From contig NZ_JAAAML010000001.1 in assembly GCF_024105735.1 (NCBI RefSeq), positions 310,001 through 374,000 of the forward strand: a DNA stretch of 64,000 nucleotides. Reading direction: 5' to 3'. The notes beneath the pieces are model-generated. The model was not told where the DNA came from. It made no database searches and saw nothing but the letters and a program-made list of their open reading frames with translations. The DNA is from Parahoeflea alexandrii (lineage in GTDB: Bacteria > Pseudomonadota > Alphaproteobacteria > Rhizobiales > Rhizobiaceae). Within the stretch, counting starts at the first letter, position 1; each line of letters opens with the position of its first letter. Positions 1 to 6,852 of this stretch are shown in pieces. The position numbers and the translations under genes were made by a program.

Positions 1-35
1 ATCCTCGGCTCTTGCCCGGACCGGCGAGACGGGTC

Positions 36-113
36 AAAAAAAACCGCGCTTGTTGGCGCGGTGAAATCTAGGGAGGAAACGCCCAAGGAGGGCATTTACA
101 GTCAGAGACTGTA
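36..113 (-). ncRNA. Candidate trans-acting small RNA with anti-Shine-Dalgarno motif
   Basis: Read on the minus strand this is a compact three-hairpin RNA of about 78 nt. A 7-bp hairpin (TACAGTC/GACTGTA) comes first. A second hairpin (GCCC-TCCTT-GGGC) carries a pyrimidine loop. Next is an unpaired stretch containing TTTCCTCCC. Last is a strong intrinsic terminator: a 7-bp GC stem (ACCGCGC/GCGCGGT, 43-62) followed by eight T (43-36). No reading frame fits. CCUCC stretches in loops or single strands are typical of alphaproteobacterial trans-encoded sRNAs that pair with ribosome binding sites (AbcR and CCUCCUCCC 'cuckoo' types). I cannot assign a named family. The 5' end is inferred from the promoter. 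Confidence 0.6.
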
Positions 114-119
114 TAGAAA

Positions 120-148
120 AGCCTAATGCTGCAACGCACAAATGTCAA
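120..148 (-). promoter_or_regulatory. Putative sigma-70 promoter of the 36-113 sRNA
   Basis: On the minus strand a perfect TTGACA (-35, 148-143) is followed after 17 bp by TAGGCT (-10, 125-120). This predicts initiation near 113, exactly at the first hairpin of the candidate sRNA. The -10 is weak but the spacing is ideal. Confidence 0.45.
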
Positions 149-293
149 TGGCTGGCGCCTTGTTCTTTGTGCGCGTGCGAAACAACTCATCCGAACTCCG
201 GCCTGAACTTGCATTTCCGGTCAAGCCCGGCCAGGAGTGCCTTCAAAGCGGGCCCCTGGGCCCAGACACCCTCTGCGTTTCATGGAATATCCA

Positions 294-1070
294 ATGCTTC
301 CCGACATCACTGTTTTTGACGCCATTGCCGAAGCGGCTGCTGCGGAAACGCTGCCCCGGTTTCGGATGCCGGTCGCGATCGACAACAAGCATGCGGCCGG
401 GTTCGACCCGGTCACCGAAGCCGACAGGGCCGCCGAAAAGGCGATCCGGCAGATCATCGCCGAGAGGTTTCCCGATCACGGCATTCTCGGCGAAGAGCAT
501 GGCGATGTCGGACTGGACCGGGACTATGTCTGGGTGATCGATCCGATCGACGGAACAAGGGCCTTCATTTCCGGACTGCCGGTCTGGGGCACACTCGTGG
601 GTCTTTATCACAAGGGCAAGGCGGTGATGGGGATGATGGACCAGCCCTTCACCGGGGAGCGCTTCATCGCCAGGCCGGGCGAGGCGATGGTCAGGCGAAA
701 CGGGACCACGTCCCGGCTGAGCACCCGGCAGGGTGTGGCCCTCGACCAGGCGATCATGATGACGACTTCGCCCAAGATCTTCTCCGAGGCGCATGAACCG
801 CGCTACAAGCGGGTCGAGGACAGCGTCCGATTGGCCCGGTACGGATGCGATTGCTACGCCTATGCGATGGTGGCGTCCGGCTACATAGATCTCGTCGTCG
901 AAGCCGATCTCAAGGCCTATGACGTTGGCGGGCTGATCCCGCTGGTCGAGGAGGCGGGCGGGGTGATGACGACCTGGAGCGGTGGTCGTCCGGAAATGGG
1001 TGGCACGATCGTGGCCAGCGGTTCCGCCGCCCTGCATGAAACGGTTCTGGACCTGCTCAACCGGAACTGA
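294..1070 (+). CDS. hisN: Histidinol-phosphatase, inositol-monophosphatase fold
   Basis: A 258-residue protein of the inositol monophosphatase superfamily. The metal site is clear: the E of LGEEHG, the IDPIDGTRAF loop and the late YDVGG motif before an EAGG sequence. The N-terminal wording (MLPD..., AAAAETLPRFR, DPVTEADRAAE) matches the rhizobial histidinol-phosphatase branch, so it probably dephosphorylates L-histidinol phosphate in histidine synthesis. A distinct SuhB paralogue lies at 47730. I prefer the ATG at 294; ATG 282 is in frame but has no better ribosome site. Its 3' end overlaps the convergent hydrolase gene by 14 bp. Confidence 0.8.
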   Translation: MLPDITVFDAIAEAAAAETLPRFRMPVAIDNKHAAGFDPVTEADRAAEKAIRQIIAERFPDHGILGEEHGDVGLDRDYVWVIDPIDGTRAFISGLPVWGTLVGLYHKGKAVMGMMDQPFTGERFIARPGEAMVRRNGTTSRLSTRQGVALDQAIMMTTSPKIFSEAHEPRYKRVEDSVRLARYGCDCYAYAMVASGYIDLVVEADLKAYDVGGLIPLVEEAGGVMTTWSGGRPEMGGTIVASGSAALHETVLDLLNRN

Positions 1071-2037
1071 CGGCGGCCGGTGCGTCCGATGCCTGGTCCG
1101 GCGGGATGAAGGCATCTATGGCAGCCAGGGTCGGGATGCGGTAGCGATCGGCTTCCTGCAGCAATTCGTGACGTGCTCCATCGATCACGATTGCCCGACC
1201 GGCACGGAAGCGGTTGCCAAGGTTTTCTATGGCCTGCGGTGCAACGATGCGGTCATTGCCGGCACCGATCAGCAAGGTCGGGACCTTGATCCGGTCAAGA
1301 TGTTCGAACCTGGTGACGCGATCGATCGCGTTGAGCATCTCGCTGATCCAGCCAAGACTGGGCGGACCGAGCCTGAGTTCGGGATGGCTGGTGTAGAGCG
1401 CCCGGTTGCGTGCAAACCGTTCGATATCGGTCGTGAGCGGATTGCCGTCGAATGGTCTTGGAAAGCTGTCTCTGCCCGAACCAACCCAGCCCAACCCGAT
1501 CATGCGCATCAGCCTGGTCATCATGCGCAGGCTCCAGGTCGGCAGAGGCTGATTTGACAGCTCAATAAAGGGAGCCGTCAGGACCATGCGCTCTATCCGG
1601 TTCGACAGTTGCGGCGCCATGGAAAGTGCGACCAGCGCGCCCATGGAATGGGCGACGAGGCAGAAAGGCAGCCGTGTTTCGGGCAGCACGATGGATTCCA
1701 GAAACCCCGACAGGTCTGCTTCAAAGTCTCGGAAACGGCGCACATGCCCGCGCAGCGGATTTTTCACGAGGCGGTCGGACCGTCCCTGGCCCCGCCAGTC
1801 AAAGGTTGCGACCCACAGACCGCGGCCGGTGAAATGCCGGATGGTTTCATAGTATTTTTCGATGCACTCATTGCGTCCCTGCAGCAGAACGACCGTGCCG
1901 CGCGCGACAGGCACGTCGGACTTGAAGATGGCATAGCGCAGCCTCTTGCCGCCGGATCCTTCGAACCAGCCGGCGACGTGATTGCCAGGCAACGGGTTGC
2001 CTTCGGTCTCAATCAGCAGGGGAGTATCGTCACTCAT
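1057..2037 (-). CDS. Alpha/beta hydrolase, lysophospholipase/monoacylglycerol-lipase-like
   Basis: A 326-residue cytoplasmic alpha/beta hydrolase of the PldB/monoacylglycerol lipase type. Visible are the FDWRGQGRS turn, the nucleophile elbow AHSMG (Ser near 131), a late acid in GAGNDRIV and the catalytic His in DGARHELL. The N-terminal order (RYA then VVLLQGRNECIEKY) is typical of the family. The likely activity is hydrolysis of lysophospholipids or monoacylglycerols; the substrate is not determinable here. The gene faces hisN tail to tail, overlapping 14 bp, and nothing nearby points to a pathway. Confidence 0.8.
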   Translation of the reverse strand: MSDDTPLLIETEGNPLPGNHVAGWFEGSGGKRLRYAIFKSDVPVARGTVVLLQGRNECIEKYYETIRHFTGRGLWVATFDWRGQGRSDRLVKNPLRGHVRRFRDFEADLSGFLESIVLPETRLPFCLVAHSMGALVALSMAPQLSNRIERMVLTAPFIELSNQPLPTWSLRMMTRLMRMIGLGWVGSGRDSFPRPFDGNPLTTDIERFARNRALYTSHPELRLGPPSLGWISEMLNAIDRVTRFEHLDRIKVPTLLIGAGNDRIVAPQAIENLGNRFRAGRAIVIDGARHELLQEADRYRIPTLAAIDAFIPPDQASDAPAAVSSG

Positions 2038-2095
2038 GGTGCTTTCGATTAGTGCTTCGCCCCTGTTTGGTCAAAAGGAAAAGGTCACGAGACGC

Positions 2096-2190
2096 AAAAA
2101 GGCCGGGGCGGCCCTGCGGACAACCCCGGCCAGATGCCCGGAACAGAAGGGACGGGATGTTCCCGGCGATTCAGACCTTGCGTGTCTGAT
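2096..2190 (-). ncRNA. Possible structured RNA ending in an intrinsic terminator
   Basis: On the minus strand, between hsp20 (which points away) and the hydrolase, lie hairpin TCAGAC/GTCTGA (2189-2171) and hairpin GGAACA/TGTTCC with a C-rich loop (2163-2140). An 8-bp GGCCGGGG/CCCCGGCC stem (2131-2101) followed by five T closes the series. A minus-strand terminator here has no upstream gene to serve. It is therefore either an independent small RNA or a premature terminator in the hydrolase leader. No convincing promoter was found. Confidence 0.33.
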
Positions 2191-2288
2191 GGGGCGAGGA
2201 TAGCGACCGGCGACTGAATGCGGGCCGAACGGGCTGTTCATTGTGCGTTCACGGCTTGGGTCGCGGCGGATTGGGCTTGGTGGAAGGT

Positions 2289-2318
2289 CTTGAACCGGTT
2301 CAACGGAGTTCCCACATT
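2289..2318 (+). promoter_or_regulatory. Putative heat-shock (RpoH) promoter of hsp20
   Basis: CTTGAA (2289-2294) lies 16 bp from CCCACATT (2311-2318), resembling the alphaproteobacterial sigma-32 pattern CTTGAA-N16/17-CCCCAT. Initiation near 2325 would give a leader of about 100 nt, the usual length of a ROSE element. The -35 is embedded in a 14-bp palindrome TTGAACCGGTTCAA. Confidence 0.45.
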
Positions 2319-2324
2319 GATCCT

Positions 2325-2424
2325 GCAGGCGCCGGATACCGGGTCTGCTGGCCGGAATGCCGCCCAATGCGGGGCAGACCAGTGGCCACAACGCAAACTC
2401 AAGTCGCTCTGAAGGAGGACACCC
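2325..2424 (+). promoter_or_regulatory. ROSE-like RNA thermometer in the hsp20 leader
   Basis: The last leader hairpin (2403-2420) places the Shine-Dalgarno AAGGAGG opposite TCGCTCT. It matches the conserved U(U/C)GCU ROSE signature with a G left unpaired opposite the ribosome site, flanked by a GTC/GAC base. An upstream 7-bp stem GGTCTGC/GCAGACC (2342-2380) supplies the accessory hairpin. ROSE elements melt on heating and free the ribosome site of small heat-shock genes in rhizobia. The fold was made by eye. Confidence 0.6.
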
Positions 2425-2892
2425 ATGCGTCACGTTGATTTTTCACCACTCTACCGTTCGACGGTCGGTTTCGACAAGCTGTTGACGATGCTCGACAGCC
2501 TTGCTCCCGCCGACCAGTCACAATCCTATCCGCCCTACAATATCGAGCGAACCGGCGAAACCACCTACCGCATCACCATGGCGGTTGCAGGTTTCGATGA
2601 AACCGAGATCTCGATCGAGGCACGCGAACACGTGCTGACGGTCAAGGGCGAGAAGGCCGAAGACACTTCGTCCGAAGGTACGGAGTTCCTGTATCGCGGG
2701 ATCGCCAAGCGCGCATTCGAGCGCCGCTTCCAGCTCGCCGATCATGTCGAGGTCACCGGCGCATCGCTGCGCAACGGTCTGCTGCATGTGGATCTGGTGC
2801 GGGAAATCCCCGAGGCAATGAAGCCGAGGCGGATTGCAATCAGCAAGGATGCTGGCGGAAACCCGAAGCAGATCGAAGCCAAACAGGCCTGA
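2425..2892 (+). CDS. Small heat-shock protein (Hsp20/IbpA class)
   Basis: A 155-residue ATP-independent holdase. After a short N-terminal arm (RHVDFSPLYRSTVGFD, the class-A rhizobial signature) comes an alpha-crystallin domain from about 35 to 130. It includes YNIERTGE, FDETEISIE, LTVKGEK, a FLYRGIAKRAFERRF core and the beta-strand L-x-N-G-L-L-H-V motif. A short tail ends in QIEAKQA and retains RRIAI in place of the usual I-x-I. It should bind unfolding proteins in the cytoplasm during heat stress. A strong AAGGAGG sits 6 nt before the ATG and is sequestered by the leader hairpin. A clear terminator follows. Confidence 0.93.
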   Translation: MRHVDFSPLYRSTVGFDKLLTMLDSLAPADQSQSYPPYNIERTGETTYRITMAVAGFDETEISIEAREHVLTVKGEKAEDTSSEGTEFLYRGIAKRAFERRFQLADHVEVTGASLRNGLLHVDLVREIPEAMKPRRIAISKDAGGNPKQIEAKQA

Positions 2893-2920
2893 TCCATTCC
2901 CCCAGATGGAACAGGTTTCG

Positions 2921-2950
2921 TGGCGCTCAGGAGACTGAGCGCCATTTTTT
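2921..2950 (+). terminator. Intrinsic terminator of hsp20
   Basis: A perfect 10-bp stem (TGGCGCTCAG / CTGAGCGCCA) with a GAGA loop is followed by TTTTTT. It lies 29 bp after the hsp20 stop and before the convergent bufD-like gene. Confidence 0.9.
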
Positions 2951-2986
2951 CGGTCTGCAGCCTGCAGCAATTCAGGCTGCTGGGGT

Positions 2987-3577
2987 TTACGCGGGAGCGT
3001 AATGTGGCTTGCCGCCGCGTGCGCGGCTGAGCCATGCGTCTACGGAGAGCAGTCCCGGGCCCTTGATGATGATGACGGCAAGCGGCACCAGCCACAAAAG
3101 CCGCTGATCGGCAATGATGGCATCGGGAAAACGGTCAAACAAGGTTCCGATACTTTCGGCGCCAATCTGATGCACGGTGATGTCGACGAATGTCTGCACC
3201 GCAATGAAGCCAACCATGCCAAGTGCGGCCAGGCGTGAAAACAGACCGATGACAACGAGAAGCGGCAGGATGAACTCCGCATAGGTGCCCATGACCACTA
3301 GCAGGCCCCAGGGAAAGAACGGAACGGCGCTGACATCGCCTCCGGCAGCTTCCACCGCCGGCAGGGCGATCTGGTAGTAGGCACCCGGCGAGATCGAGAA
3401 AAATCCCAGCAGTCCGTCTCCGACCTTGGTGTTTGCTGAGTGGAGGAAGTAGTTCCACAACACCGCGGCGAAGGCGAACCGTGCGATCAGGCCAAGCAGC
3501 CAGCTGTCGCCGAGACGCTCAATCCCGGCAAAAACACGGGCATGGAGACCGGTAAGGAAGTCGATTGTCGATGTCAT
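2987..3577 (-). CDS. bufD: DoxX-family membrane protein of the bufferin operon (BufD-like)
   Basis: A 196-residue inner-membrane protein with four hydrophobic helices and the DoxX pattern (RFAFAAVLWNYF near the start, GTYAEFILPLLVVIGLFSRLAALG in the middle). DoxX proteins are the usual last gene of DUF2282-DUF692-DUF2063 clusters; their exact role is not known. The ATG at 3577 overlaps the stop of the preceding gene in an ATGA junction and has GGAGGA upstream, so it is translationally coupled. An upstream in-frame start exists but lies inside bufC. Position in the operon is the best evidence for its job. Confidence 0.8.
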   Translation of the reverse strand: MTSTIDFLTGLHARVFAGIERLGDSWLLGLIARFAFAAVLWNYFLHSANTKVGDGLLGFFSISPGAYYQIALPAVEAAGGDVSAVPFFPWGLLVVMGTYAEFILPLLVVIGLFSRLAALGMVGFIAVQTFVDITVHQIGAESIGTLFDRFPDAIIADQRLLWLVPLAVIIIKGPGLLSVDAWLSRARGGKPHYAPA

Positions 3578-4377
3578 GAAGGGTCCTCCGAATTTGGCTC
3601 GCCGAACCAACAGGCGGAAAATACGCCGGCCTCGAGCATGGCTGAAATGGCTGATGGAAGGTCGAACTCCGGATATCGCGCGATAGTTGAATCAGCTGCC
3701 TCCCCGAGGGTGGCGCCCGAAATCAGCGCCAGGAAGAAATCGGCGGCACCTGCGGGCAGCTGGCGGACCTCGACGGAATAGGCCGGTCGCGTGATCAACC
3801 CGTCTTCGGCGTTGGCTGGCCGAATCCCATCAAGTGTTCGCTCCTCGCGACTTGCCGAGAAGATGGAGATCGCTGCAAACCGGCTCTGCACGATCCGGGT
3901 TGCCGGGTGGGGGGTGAAGGTCGTGTCAGCCAGGCGTTCGGGCGGAATGGCACCGAGGCTGCCGGGGTGCAGTGGATCGGCGTCGGCAGCATGAAAGGCA
4001 TCAAGCCATGCCCGTTCCAACCGGGCCACATCCGGCAGGTAGGGATACGCGGCGAGCGGCTCGAATTGGCTTAGAAAATCCGCAAAGCCGCCGCCATACT
4101 CGAAAATGACCGGAGACCGCGGCGGCTCCTGGACAAGGTACAGCCGGGCCATGTCACGAAAGAACGTCTCGCCGACCAGACGCTGGAGCGCGGGGAATAT
4201 GCCTGCAAGGGCGTCAATCAGGCTGACAGTGACATTGTTTCTGTAAATGGCAAAACGTCTGGCGGCCTTCTTGCCGTTCGGAGCGGTAATGCCTTCGGGC
4301 AACGGCAGGTCAGGGTCGAGAAGCGCCGCACCGAAATCGTGCTGGCCGGAGCCGACCATTGGTTCATTCCGCGGCAT
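3574..4377 (-). CDS. bufC: DUF2063-family partner protein of the MNIO enzyme (BufC-like)
   Basis: A 267-residue soluble protein. Residues about 10-100 form the DUF2063/HvfC N-terminal domain (ALLDPDLPLPEG, RRFAIYRNNVTVSLIDAL, FPALQRLVGETFFRDMAR, EYGGGFADFL, YLPDVARLERAW). The remainder is an HvfC-type C-terminal domain. In MNIO systems this protein presents the precursor peptide to the DUF692 enzyme. Start ATG 4377 overlaps bufB by 14 bp; ATG 4359, seven codons in, also fits the family N-terminus. The 3' end overlaps bufD by ATGA. All three enzyme genes are thus tightly coupled, suggesting fixed stoichiometry. Confidence 0.85.
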   Translation of the reverse strand: MPRNEPMVGSGQHDFGAALLDPDLPLPEGITAPNGKKAARRFAIYRNNVTVSLIDALAGIFPALQRLVGETFFRDMARLYLVQEPPRSPVIFEYGGGFADFLSQFEPLAAYPYLPDVARLERAWLDAFHAADADPLHPGSLGAIPPERLADTTFTPHPATRIVQSRFAAISIFSASREERTLDGIRPANAEDGLITRPAYSVEVRQLPAGAADFFLALISGATLGEAADSTIARYPEFDLPSAISAMLEAGVFSACWFGEPNSEDPS

Positions 4378-5284
4378 GACGGGATCCGAGCAGCGAGGCC
4401 GGTCCGAGCCGGTCGAGAATGGCATCGGCGAGACGGGCTTCGCGGCGCAGCACCGGCCATTCGGGAACATCATTGTCCCATTCAATCAGCGTCGGCAGGG
4501 CGCCGGCCTGACAGATGACAGTCTCGTAGAGTTTCCAGACGGCATCGGCAACGGGGCGGTCATGGGCGTCGATCAGGATGAGATCACCCTCGTCGTCGAC
4601 ATCCTCGGCATGACCAGCGAGGTGGATTTCTTCCACCAGTTCCAGCGGGAAGTCGCGCAGGTAGTTCATCGGCTTCCAGCCGTGGTTGGTGGCGGAGACA
4701 AAGACATTGTTGATGTCGAGCAGCAGCCCGCAGCCGGATTTCTGGGCGATCTCGCGGATGAAATCGGTCTCGCTCATCGTCGACTGCTCGAAGGCCACGT
4801 AGGTGGATGGGTTTTCGAGCAGGATCGGGCGCCTGAGCCGGTCCTGGATCTGGCTGATATGGGCGACGACACGATCAAGCGTCTGCCGATCGTAGGGAAC
4901 CGGCAGGAGATCATTGAAATAGCCTGCATCATGGCTCGACCAGGCCAAGTGTTCGGAGACCATGCTGGGCTGGTAGCGGTCCACGACGCGGGCAAGGCGT
5001 TCCAGATGTGCCGTGTCGATGCCCTCTTCGGACCCGATCGACAGGCCGACCCCGTGAACGGACAGCGGGAATTCGCTACGGATCGCGGCAAGCGCGCGAT
5101 GGGCGGGACCGCCTTCGCCCATGTAGTTCTCCGCGTGAACTTCAAGAAACCCTATCCTGTAGTCGTCAGCGAGAATGGCATCGACGTGGTCGGTCTTCAG
5201 ACCCGCTCCCGCACGAGGCGGGAGAGGGCCGGACGGAAAACGCGAGTTTTCGACAATCGGCGGTTTGGGGGCGGACTGTGTCAT
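4364..5284 (-). CDS. bufB: DUF692 multinuclear non-heme iron oxidase, peptide-modifying (BufB-like)
   Basis: A 306-residue TIM-barrel enzyme of the MNIO (DUF692, MbnB/TglH) family. Metal ligands and signature strands are present in order: EVHAENYM (48-55), SVHG (His77), SEHLAW (Glu111-His112), LLENPS (Glu157-Asn158), LLLDINN (Asp190, Asn193), HLAGH (His221, His225), IDAHDRPV and LIEWDND. Members oxidatively rearrange cysteines of a precursor peptide; bufferin enzymes make thiooxazoles. The neighbouring precursor and DUF2063 partner make this the likely activity. It starts 32 bp after the precursor gene and acts in the cytoplasm before export. Confidence 0.9.
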   Translation of the reverse strand: MTQSAPKPPIVENSRFPSGPLPPRAGAGLKTDHVDAILADDYRIGFLEVHAENYMGEGGPAHRALAAIRSEFPLSVHGVGLSIGSEEGIDTAHLERLARVVDRYQPSMVSEHLAWSSHDAGYFNDLLPVPYDRQTLDRVVAHISQIQDRLRRPILLENPSTYVAFEQSTMSETDFIREIAQKSGCGLLLDINNVFVSATNHGWKPMNYLRDFPLELVEEIHLAGHAEDVDDEGDLILIDAHDRPVADAVWKLYETVICQAGALPTLIEWDNDVPEWPVLRREARLADAILDRLGPASLLGSRHAAE

Positions 5285-5316
5285 TTCGTGTTTCCCGTTT
5301 TCCAGATGATTTCGGA

Positions 5317-5622
5317 TCAGGCCGGAAGATCGCGGTCGAGCGGCTCGAGCGAGCCCATGCGGCCGCCTTCAACGCTCATCGTGGTGCAGGTGCCTGCATC
5401 GACGGTTTTCCAGGCGTTGCCCTGGAAGTCGACCTTCGAGGTGCCTGCACAAGTGGTGCCGGGGCCGGCTGCGCAGTCATTCTTGCCGGCCATGGCAACG
5501 CCATAGCACTTCTCAGTTGCGGCTGCTGCGCCCTGGGTCGATGCGAGGAAAGTTGCGCCCGAAATGGCCATCGCTACTGCGCCGGCCAGAGTGGAAGCGC
5601 CGATAAGTGCTTTCTGCGACAT
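5317..5622 (-). CDS. bufA: DUF2282 RiPP precursor, bufferin-type (BufA1-like)
   Basis: A 101-residue precursor with an export signal (hydrophobic 6-28, likely cleavage after GAAAA near 36). A four-cysteine core follows: Cys39 in EKCYG, Cys50 in GKNDC, Cys58 in TTCAGTSK and Cys79 in [13 protein letters not shown]...GKNDCA and CAGTSKVD are the hallmarks of DUF2282 bufferin precursors. After Cys79 there is an unusual charged tail ([18 protein letters not shown]). AAGGAGAA stands 5 nt before the ATG. It heads the operon and should be the modified, exported, copper-binding product. Metal specificity is inferred from the family. Confidence 0.9.
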   Translation of the reverse strand: MSQKALIGASTLAGAVAMAISGATFLASTQGAAAATEKCYGVAMAGKNDCAAGPGTTCAGTSKVDFQGNAWKTVDAGTCTTMSVEGGRMGSLEPLDRDLPA

Positions 5623-5695
5623 GGTGTTCTCCTTGGATGTTTCAAAACCATTCCCGGACTTTTCGTGTCCGGCAGGAGAACCATGACGAATTGTC

Positions 5696-5738
5696 GCATC
5701 ACTTGGAAATCAAGCGCACGTTATCCGGCATCACTTGG
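5696..5738 (-). promoter_or_regulatory. 11-bp direct repeat upstream of bufA, possible operator
   Basis: CCAAGTGATGC (minus strand) occurs twice, at 5738-5728 and 5706-5696, exactly 32 bp apart (about three helical turns), 75-115 bp upstream of bufA. Such spacing suits a same-face dimeric regulator or an ECF-sigma element. No sigma factor gene lies beside this operon, unlike sigF-linked buf operons. The factor is unknown. Confidence 0.4.
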
Positions 5739-5802
5739 CCGTGAGCCAGGCGTGATGCTGTCTATTCTTTCGACTTGCGGTTTTGCGTGGCTTTGACCGG
5801 GC

Positions 5803-6852
5803 TTAGCCCAAGAGGTCGACAAACTGGTCGACGTGATCCTGAGTGGTGGCGAAGCTGGTCACCAGGCGCAGCATGGTTTCTCCGGGCCCGACGAGGTGGG
5901 CGGCGGAGCGTGGCGCCGACCATTCATAGAACATCGCGCCTTTCTTGGCGAGGTCGGCGGCGAGCGCCTTGGAGACGATCGGAAAGGTTTCATTGGCCGG
6001 GCTTTGCCAGGCTAGTCGCGCATTGTCGGAGTTTCCAATCCCGGCCTGCAGACGCGCAGACATGGCATTGGCGTGGCGGGCGGTCTCGAGCCAGAGGCCA
6101 TTTTCGAAATAGGCATCGAACTGGGCGGCTATGAACCGGCTCTTGGAAAACAGGTGGGCTGCCCGCTTGCGAATGAAGGGAGCCTGTCTGGCCATATCAG
6201 TATTGAGGAAGACAAGCGCCTCGGCACACCAGCAGCCGTTCTTGGTGCCGCCAAAGGAAACGATATCCACGCCAAGTTCAGATGTCATCTGTGCAGGTGT
6301 GAGGTCGAGCGCCACCAGCGCGTTGGCAAAACGGGCGCCATCCATGTGCAGCGGCAGGCCGTGGGCCTTGGCAATCCTTGAAATCGCGCGGATCTCGTCC
6401 GGCGTATAGACGGTTCCGGCTTCTGTTGCCTGGGTCAGGGTGATGGCCATGGGCTGGCCGGCATGGACGAAACCGGCCGGGAAACGGGCGATTTCCGCTT
6501 CCAGCGCTGCCGGATCCATCTTGCCCTCCGGCCCATCCACGGGAACGAGCCTCGAGCCATGGCTGAAGAATTCCGGTGCGCCGCACTCATCGGCGATCAC
6601 ATGCGCTTCCCGGTGGCAGAACGACACGCCGCCGGGAAGGTTGATCGCCGACAGCGCCAGCGAATTGGCGGCGGTTCCGGTGCCCACGAAGAAAACCGCA
6701 ACTTCCTGCCCGAACACCTCGTTGAATGTCTTCTCGACCTTGCGGTCCAGATCGCTCGCACCGTAAGCGGGGGCAAAGCCGCTGGAATGGGCTGTCAGCG
6801 AGGCTGCAACGGCCGGGTGGGCGCCGGCCCAGTTGTCCGAGGTGAAGATCAT
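5803..6852 (-). CDS. ltaE: Low-specificity L-threonine aldolase
   Basis: A 349-residue PLP enzyme of fold type I, cleaving L-threonine or allo-threonine to glycine and acetaldehyde. Visible are the N-terminal SDNWAGAHPAV, the GTGTAANSLAL cofactor loop, CHREAHVIADECGAPEFF, the PLP-ring aspartate in HMDGARFANA, and the Schiff-base lysine in SFGGTKNG. Length and order are full. The start at 6852 gives the family N-terminus directly. It is divergently oriented from gltB across a 581-bp gap; no operon partner. Confidence 0.9.
   Translation of the reverse strand: MIFTSDNWAGAHPAVAASLTAHSSGFAPAYGASDLDRKVEKTFNEVFGQEVAVFFVGTGTAANSLALSAINLPGGVSFCHREAHVIADECGAPEFFSHGSRLVPVDGPEGKMDPAALEAEIARFPAGFVHAGQPMAITLTQATEAGTVYTPDEIRAISRIAKAHGLPLHMDGARFANALVALDLTPAQMTSELGVDIVSFGGTKNGCWCAEALVFLNTDMARQAPFIRKRAAHLFSKSRFIAAQFDAYFENGLWLETARHANAMSARLQAGIGNSDNARLAWQSPANETFPIVSKALAADLAKKGAMFYEWSAPRSAAHLVGPGETMLRLVTSFATTQDHVDQFVDLLG

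Noticed and set aside
2071-2433. A 120-codon minus-strand frame ahead of hsp20
   Set aside because: It overlaps the hsp20 start and the leader and has no ribosome site; the region fits RNA structure better.
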